From Pedobacter sp. ISL-64 (GTDB lineage: Bacteria; Bacteroidota; Bacteroidia; Sphingobacteriales; Sphingobacteriaceae): a DNA stretch of 64,000 nt. This document shows positions 60,505-64,000 of this stretch, in pieces. The notes beneath the pieces were generated by a model. That model was given only the letters and a program-made list of their open reading frames with translations. It was not told where the DNA came from and did no database searches. The DNA lies in the NCBI RefSeq assembly GCF_018613605.1, contig NZ_JAGGPU010000001.1:1-64000 (forward strand), read 5' to 3'. Within the stretch, counting starts at the first letter, position 1; each line of letters starts with the position of its first letter. The position numbers and the translations under genes were made by a program.

Positions 60505-61467
60505 ATGATACTGGTAACCGGAGGAACTGGATTTTTAGGATCTGAATTAATTAAGCAGTTAACCGATAGGGGTTTAACTGTTCGGGCCTTGAGGCGGAAG
60601 AAATCTAAAATCCCTTCACAAATCCAGAATATCCCACTCATTGAATGGTTTGAGGCTGATATTAACGAGCCTTCTGCATTGGAAGATGCCTTTATCGGGA
60701 TTACCAAAGTTTACCATTGCGCAGCTTTTGTGTCCTTCAACCCAAAAGATAAAAAGCAACTTTTCCATGTAAACATAGAAGGAACCTCGAACATTGTAAA
60801 TCTTTGTGCCGAAAATAGTTGCCGTTTATTGCATGTAAGCTCAGTTGCTGCGTTAGGAAATGCCAAAAAGGGTAATAAAATTACTGAAAAAGACTTTTGG
60901 GAATATGATGCCAGAGCACACGCCTACGGTTTATCGAAATACGAGGGTGAGATGGAAGTTTGGCGGGGCATTACTGAAGGTTTAGACGCTATCATTGTTA
61001 ACCCATCGGTAATTATCGGTAAAAATGCGGGCTTTGAGGGGAGTGGAGCAATTTTTAAACTGATAAAAGGTGGTTTTCCCTTTTACACCGATGGGGCTTC
61101 TGGTTTTGTAGATGTTGAAGATGTGGCCAAAGCGATGATCTTGTTAATGGAGGCGGAAGTTTCGGGAGAACGGTATATCATTTCTGCCGATGATTATCAT
61201 TATAAAGATCTGTTCAGCGAAATTGCACAGGGTTTTGGCGTTAAAGCACCAAAAAGAGAGGTAAAACCATGGATGCTCGGAATAGCCTGGAGGGCGCTAA
61301 AATTTGCATCCATATTCACTGGTAAACAACCTTCCATCACTAAAGATGCTGCAAAGAGCAGTTTAACCTTAAGTTATTACAATAACAATAAAATAAAAAC
61401 GGAAACTGGCATTACCTTTAAGCCGGTTGCCGAAAGCATAAAAGAAATTACCCAACATTTAAGATAA
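60505..61467 (+). CDS. NAD-dependent epimerase/dehydratase family protein
   Basis: 320 aa, extended SDR fold. Rossmann loop TGGTGFLGSELIKQL (about 5-19), VSSVAALGN, and the catalytic Tyr-Lys pair in AYGLSKYEGE (about 139-148). The specific reaction is uncertain; the closest group is the dihydroflavonol reductase-like SDRs. It shares one base with the next gene (TAATG), so its product is coordinated with the phosphoserine phosphatase-like fusion, though no pathway link is obvious. Confidence 0.9.
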   Translation: MILVTGGTGFLGSELIKQLTDRGLTVRALRRKKSKIPSQIQNIPLIEWFEADINEPSALEDAFIGITKVYHCAAFVSFNPKDKKQLFHVNIEGTSNIVNLCAENSCRLLHVSSVAALGNAKKGNKITEKDFWEYDARAHAYGLSKYEGEMEVWRGITEGLDAIIVNPSVIIGKNAGFEGSGAIFKLIKGGFPFYTDGASGFVDVEDVAKAMILLMEAEVSGERYIISADDYHYKDLFSEIAQGFGVKAPKREVKPWMLGIAWRALKFASIFTGKQPSITKDAAKSSLTLSYYNNNKIKTETGITFKPVAESIKEITQHLR

Positions 61468-62768
61468 TGCCCAAACAGAAAGCCTATTACATCATCGATT
61501 TTGACAGTACCTTTACACAGGTAGAAGCACTTGATGAACTTGCACGAATTTCGCTAAAGAACCACCCAGATAAAGAGGCGATTTTTCAAAAAATTGAAGA
61601 TTATACCAATTTTGCCATGGAAGGAAAACTTTCCTTCTCCGAAAGTTTAGCACAACGTGTTAAGCTTCTAGAAGCTAACGAAGATCATTTAAAACAACTC
61701 ATCAAACATTTGAAAAAGAAAGTGTCTACCTCTTTTTCGCGTAATGCTGAGTTTTTTAAGAAACATGCCGATGAGGTGCTGATTGTTTCTGGCGGATTTA
61801 AGGAATTTATTACTCCTGTAGTGAGCCAATACCACATTAAAAAGGAAAATATTTATGCCAATACCTTTGTAACCACTGGCGATGGTAAAATTATAGATTA
61901 TGATCATACCAATCCTTTAAGTGAAGAGGGTGGCAAAGTAAAATTACTTCAGCATTTAAAGCTCGAAGGCGAACTATTCGGTATTGGCGATGGATATTCT
62001 GATTTCCAGTTGCGCGAAAGCGGTATCATCAATAAATTTTTTGCATTTACGGAGAATATAGCCCGTGAAAGTATTGTTTCGAAAGCTGACCATGTAACAC
62101 CAAGCTTCGACGAGTTTTTGTACGTAAACGATCTGCCGCGTGCAATTTCTTATCCTAAAAACAGAATCCTTTGCCTGGTAATTGGTGAAGTTGATCCCTT
62201 AACGATTTCTATCCTTAAAAATGATGGTTTATCAATTAGGCATAAAACTTCTTTTGAAGATAAATACGTAAAGGATGTGGGAATTATTCTTTTAGCTGAT
62301 GGCGAAAAAATAAATAAAGAACAGTTAAAAAACGCAGCTAAACTAAAAACTATAGGTTATTTAGGTAATACGAAAAATAAAATAGATCTCGATTTATGTA
62401 CCAAACAAGGTATTGTTGTTTTCGATGACCCTAAAAATAATCCACGTAATATCGATTTTATCCCGAAAAGGGTTGCCGATTTTATGAATACTGGAGCAAC
62501 TTATTTGAGCAGTAATTTCCCTAACTTACAATTGCCAAAAATTGAGAAATCGCATCGCTTAATTCACATCCACAAAAACGTTCCGGGTATTATGGCGAAA
62601 ATCAATACTGTTTTTGCCACGCACGACATTAACATTGTGAGCCAGTTTTTAATGACCAATCCTGAGATCGGCTATGCCATTACCGATATCAATGCAGAAT
62701 ACGATAAACAATTGTTTAAATCGCTTAAAAAGATCGAGCATACCATAAAGTTTAGGGTGCTGTACTAA
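61467..62768 (+). CDS. Phosphoserine phosphatase fused to a SerA remnant and ACT domain
   Basis: 433 aa. Residues 1-215 are a HAD-IB phosphatase: motif I DFDSTFTQVEALDELA (Asp11, Asp13), LIVSGGF-type motif II and GIGDGYSDFQL motif III. Residues about 228-345 resemble the substrate-side half of 3-phosphoglycerate dehydrogenase (LKTIGYLGNTKNKIDLDLCTKQGIVVFDDP) but the NAD-binding Rossmann segment is missing. Residues about 355-433 form a SerA-like ACT domain (RLIHIHKNVPGIMAKIN). So it likely hydrolyses phosphoserine with serine feedback through the ACT part. Co-translated with the epimerase. Confidence 0.82.
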   Translation: MPKQKAYYIIDFDSTFTQVEALDELARISLKNHPDKEAIFQKIEDYTNFAMEGKLSFSESLAQRVKLLEANEDHLKQLIKHLKKKVSTSFSRNAEFFKKHADEVLIVSGGFKEFITPVVSQYHIKKENIYANTFVTTGDGKIIDYDHTNPLSEEGGKVKLLQHLKLEGELFGIGDGYSDFQLRESGIINKFFAFTENIARESIVSKADHVTPSFDEFLYVNDLPRAISYPKNRILCLVIGEVDPLTISILKNDGLSIRHKTSFEDKYVKDVGIILLADGEKINKEQLKNAAKLKTIGYLGNTKNKIDLDLCTKQGIVVFDDPKNNPRNIDFIPKRVADFMNTGATYLSSNFPNLQLPKIEKSHRLIHIHKNVPGIMAKINTVFATHDINIVSQFLMTNPEIGYAITDINAEYDKQLFKSLKKIEHTIKFRVLY

Positions 62769-63270
62769 CCAGTATCGTCATTTCGAGGGGTAATTTATTT
62801 TATAAAAATCAATATGAATGACGTTGAAATTTCAGGCGGTATATAATTCCCCTCTTTTAGAGGGGTGTCCGCAGGACGGGGTGTTTTATTTGTCCTAGCC
62901 GGACGGGCGTCTTTCTTTTTGGTGTCAAAAAGAAACAAAAAACACCGGCTGAAAATTTTTCTTTTGAAGCTAGTGGGTTGGCTTGAGCAGTGCGGCCCGA
63001 AAAATTTGTTAGGCCGGATTTAAGTAGAACGGGGATAGCAGTGCTATGGCCTAGCTGGACGGGAATGCGAAAGCGATTAAAGTGCTGATTAATAATAGTT
63101 TGTAAAATAACGTCAATGGTAGCGGAGCGCAGCGTAGTCGAGAAATCTATATTAAGATCTCTCTCCCGAAAGTTCGGGACTGTGCTTCAGTCGAGATGAC
63201 GACTTTTCCACACTCATATTCGTTCCCGAACGGTGTAATAAAGTACTTCAAACGATCTTTATCCTAATAC
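62769..63270. repeat. Repeat-rich intergenic region
   Basis: About 500 bases without a gene. It holds a REP-like palindrome at 63111-63201 (CGTCAATGGTAGCGGAGCGC ... CAGTCGAGATGACG), the type seen at 33782, with an inner CCCGAA-AGTTCGGG-type hairpin at 63166-63178. It also has a segment with repeated CTAGC[TC]GGACGGG motifs (62895-63065) and a GGCCCGAAAAATTTGTTAGGCC near-palindrome at 62995-63016. No promoter for the ClC gene would be needed here because that gene ends on this side. Confidence 0.5.
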
Positions 63271-64000
63271 CTACCTCAAAAACTGATGCCTCTTCAACAA
63301 CAAATGCTTAGGTGTACCTATCGTTTGCGACCGATAAATTCCCGTATGGCCTGAAAATAAGTAAGCAGTAACACAGGCTAAGGCGATATAAATTCCCGAT
63401 GAGGTACCAAATAGCTCTACGCCCATAAAAATACAAGCCAAAGGGGTGTTCGCTGCCCCTGCAAAAACAGCCACAAAGCCCATTCCCGCCAACAGTCCAA
63501 GAGGTAAGGGGATAAAGAAACTCAAAAAACTACCCAGTGTGGCCCCAATAAAGAAAAGTGGAGTAACTTCGCCGCCTTTAAACCCTGCACTCAGGGTAAA
63601 TGCTGTTAAAAATAATTTGATCGCAAATGTATAATACGCTTCTTGTTGAACAAAGGATTCTGAAATAACCGGAATGCCCAAGCCGATATATCGTGTATTT
63701 CCGATCAGGTAAATAATGCCAATTAAAACTAGTCCACCAATAAATGGCCTTAATGGTGGGTATTTGATTTTACTGAAAAGACTTGATAAACCATGGTTTA
63801 AGGCCGAAAAAGATCTCGCCACCAGTCCAAATAATATTCCAGCACCTAAGGATAACAGTAAATTGATCGAATTCATTTCCGGCACCAGAGAAATGGAATA
63901 GTGGGTATGCCCAACACCCCAGCTTTTGCAGGCATAATCGGCAATAATTGCTGTAATAAATGAAGGAAGAATCGAACTGTAGGTTAAACTTCCAATAACG
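63271..64000 (-). CDS. ClC-family chloride channel/antiporter, 3' part (runs off the window)
   Basis: The reading frame is open from the stop at 63271 to the window edge (at least 242 codons), so the N-terminal part lies outside. About seven hydrophobic helices are visible. GLGIPVI and AFTLSAGFKGGEVTPLFFIGATLG are the ClC selectivity-type segments (a GFKGGEVTP variant of GxFxP), followed by GMGFVAVFAGAANTPLACIFMGVELFG. It should move chloride or another halide. Internal ATG or GTG codons near 63885 are not the true start. Confidence 0.88.
   Translation of the reverse strand, partial: VIGSLTYSSILPSFITAIIADYACKSWGVGHTHYSISLVPEMNSINLLLSLGAGILFGLVARSFSALNHGLSSLFSKIKYPPLRPFIGGLVLIGIIYLIGNTRYIGLGIPVISESFVQQEAYYTFAIKLFLTAFTLSAGFKGGEVTPLFFIGATLGSFLSFFIPLPLGLLAGMGFVAVFAGAANTPLACIFMGVELFGTSSGIYIALACVTAYLFSGHTGIYRSQTIGTPKHLLLKRHQFLR

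Overview
The window looks like a chromosomal segment of an AT-rich Bacteroidota species, most like Sphingobacteriaceae (Pedobacter-like). The basis is: promoters of the Bacteroidota type (TAnnTTTG boxes, sometimes with an upstream TTTG), no Shine-Dalgarno-like sites ahead of most genes, a TonB receptor with an N-terminal carboxypeptidase-D-like domain, DUF4369-TlpA, DUF5687, DUF4350/DUF4129 and RDD families, and many short dispersed palindromes between genes. The genus is an inference from gene content. I see no rRNA, tRNA, CRISPR array, transposase or prophage.

Region by region: 0.1-6.6 kb holds an orphan multi-PAS histidine kinase, a LysR regulator divergent from an overlapping MdaB/YgiN-type quinone redox pair, an EamA exporter, and a Cu/Zn superoxide dismutase lipoprotein. 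6.8-11.2 kb carries an orphan ExbD and then a peptide-export locus: a 68-aa double-glycine-leader precursor, a stem-loop, an HlyD-type adaptor and a C39-peptidase ABC exporter. 11.2-25.4 kb is mostly housekeeping (metK, lipid kinase, SUI1 factor, hisS, rarA, a DUF5687/ABC pair, an OmpA lipoprotein). It also contains a small membrane protein that is a truncated paralogue of the LytTR regulator it overlaps. 25.5-32.4 kb holds an oxidoreductase, an MtfA-like peptidase, an alpha/beta hydrolase and a four-gene GntR/ABC operon with a clear operator. 32.6-40.1 kb holds an Old-Yellow-Enzyme reductase, a TonB receptor preceded by a His/Cys-rich peptide, a thioredoxin, a GNAT-MarR operon whose promoter is filled by a perfect palindrome, and a nucleoid-associated protein. 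40.2-48.0 kb is a membrane-centred MoxR/DUF58/DUF4350/DUF4129/SpoIIM cluster with a divergent RDD protein and a DUF2752/dispanin pair. 48.1-64 kb carries lipB, a phosphopantetheinyl transferase, dcd, a macroglobulin-like protein with a TonB plug but no barrel, fatty-acid-type enzymes, purD, a TlpA-like protein, a degenerate arginase-fold protein, an unusual SerB-SerA remnant-ACT fusion, and the 3' part of a ClC channel gene that runs off the window.

The most system-like observation is the double-glycine peptide export locus at 7.6-11.2 kb. It has a complete leader, maturation peptidase, exporter and adaptor, but no recognisable modification enzyme, immunity gene or outer-membrane partner. Other strong points are the LytTR/truncated-paralogue pair, the SerB-SerA-ACT fusion, the arginase-fold protein that has lost metal ligands, regulator-operator arrangements readable directly from the DNA (GntR, MarR, LysR), and several promoters placed so close to the ATG that leaderless transcripts are likely.
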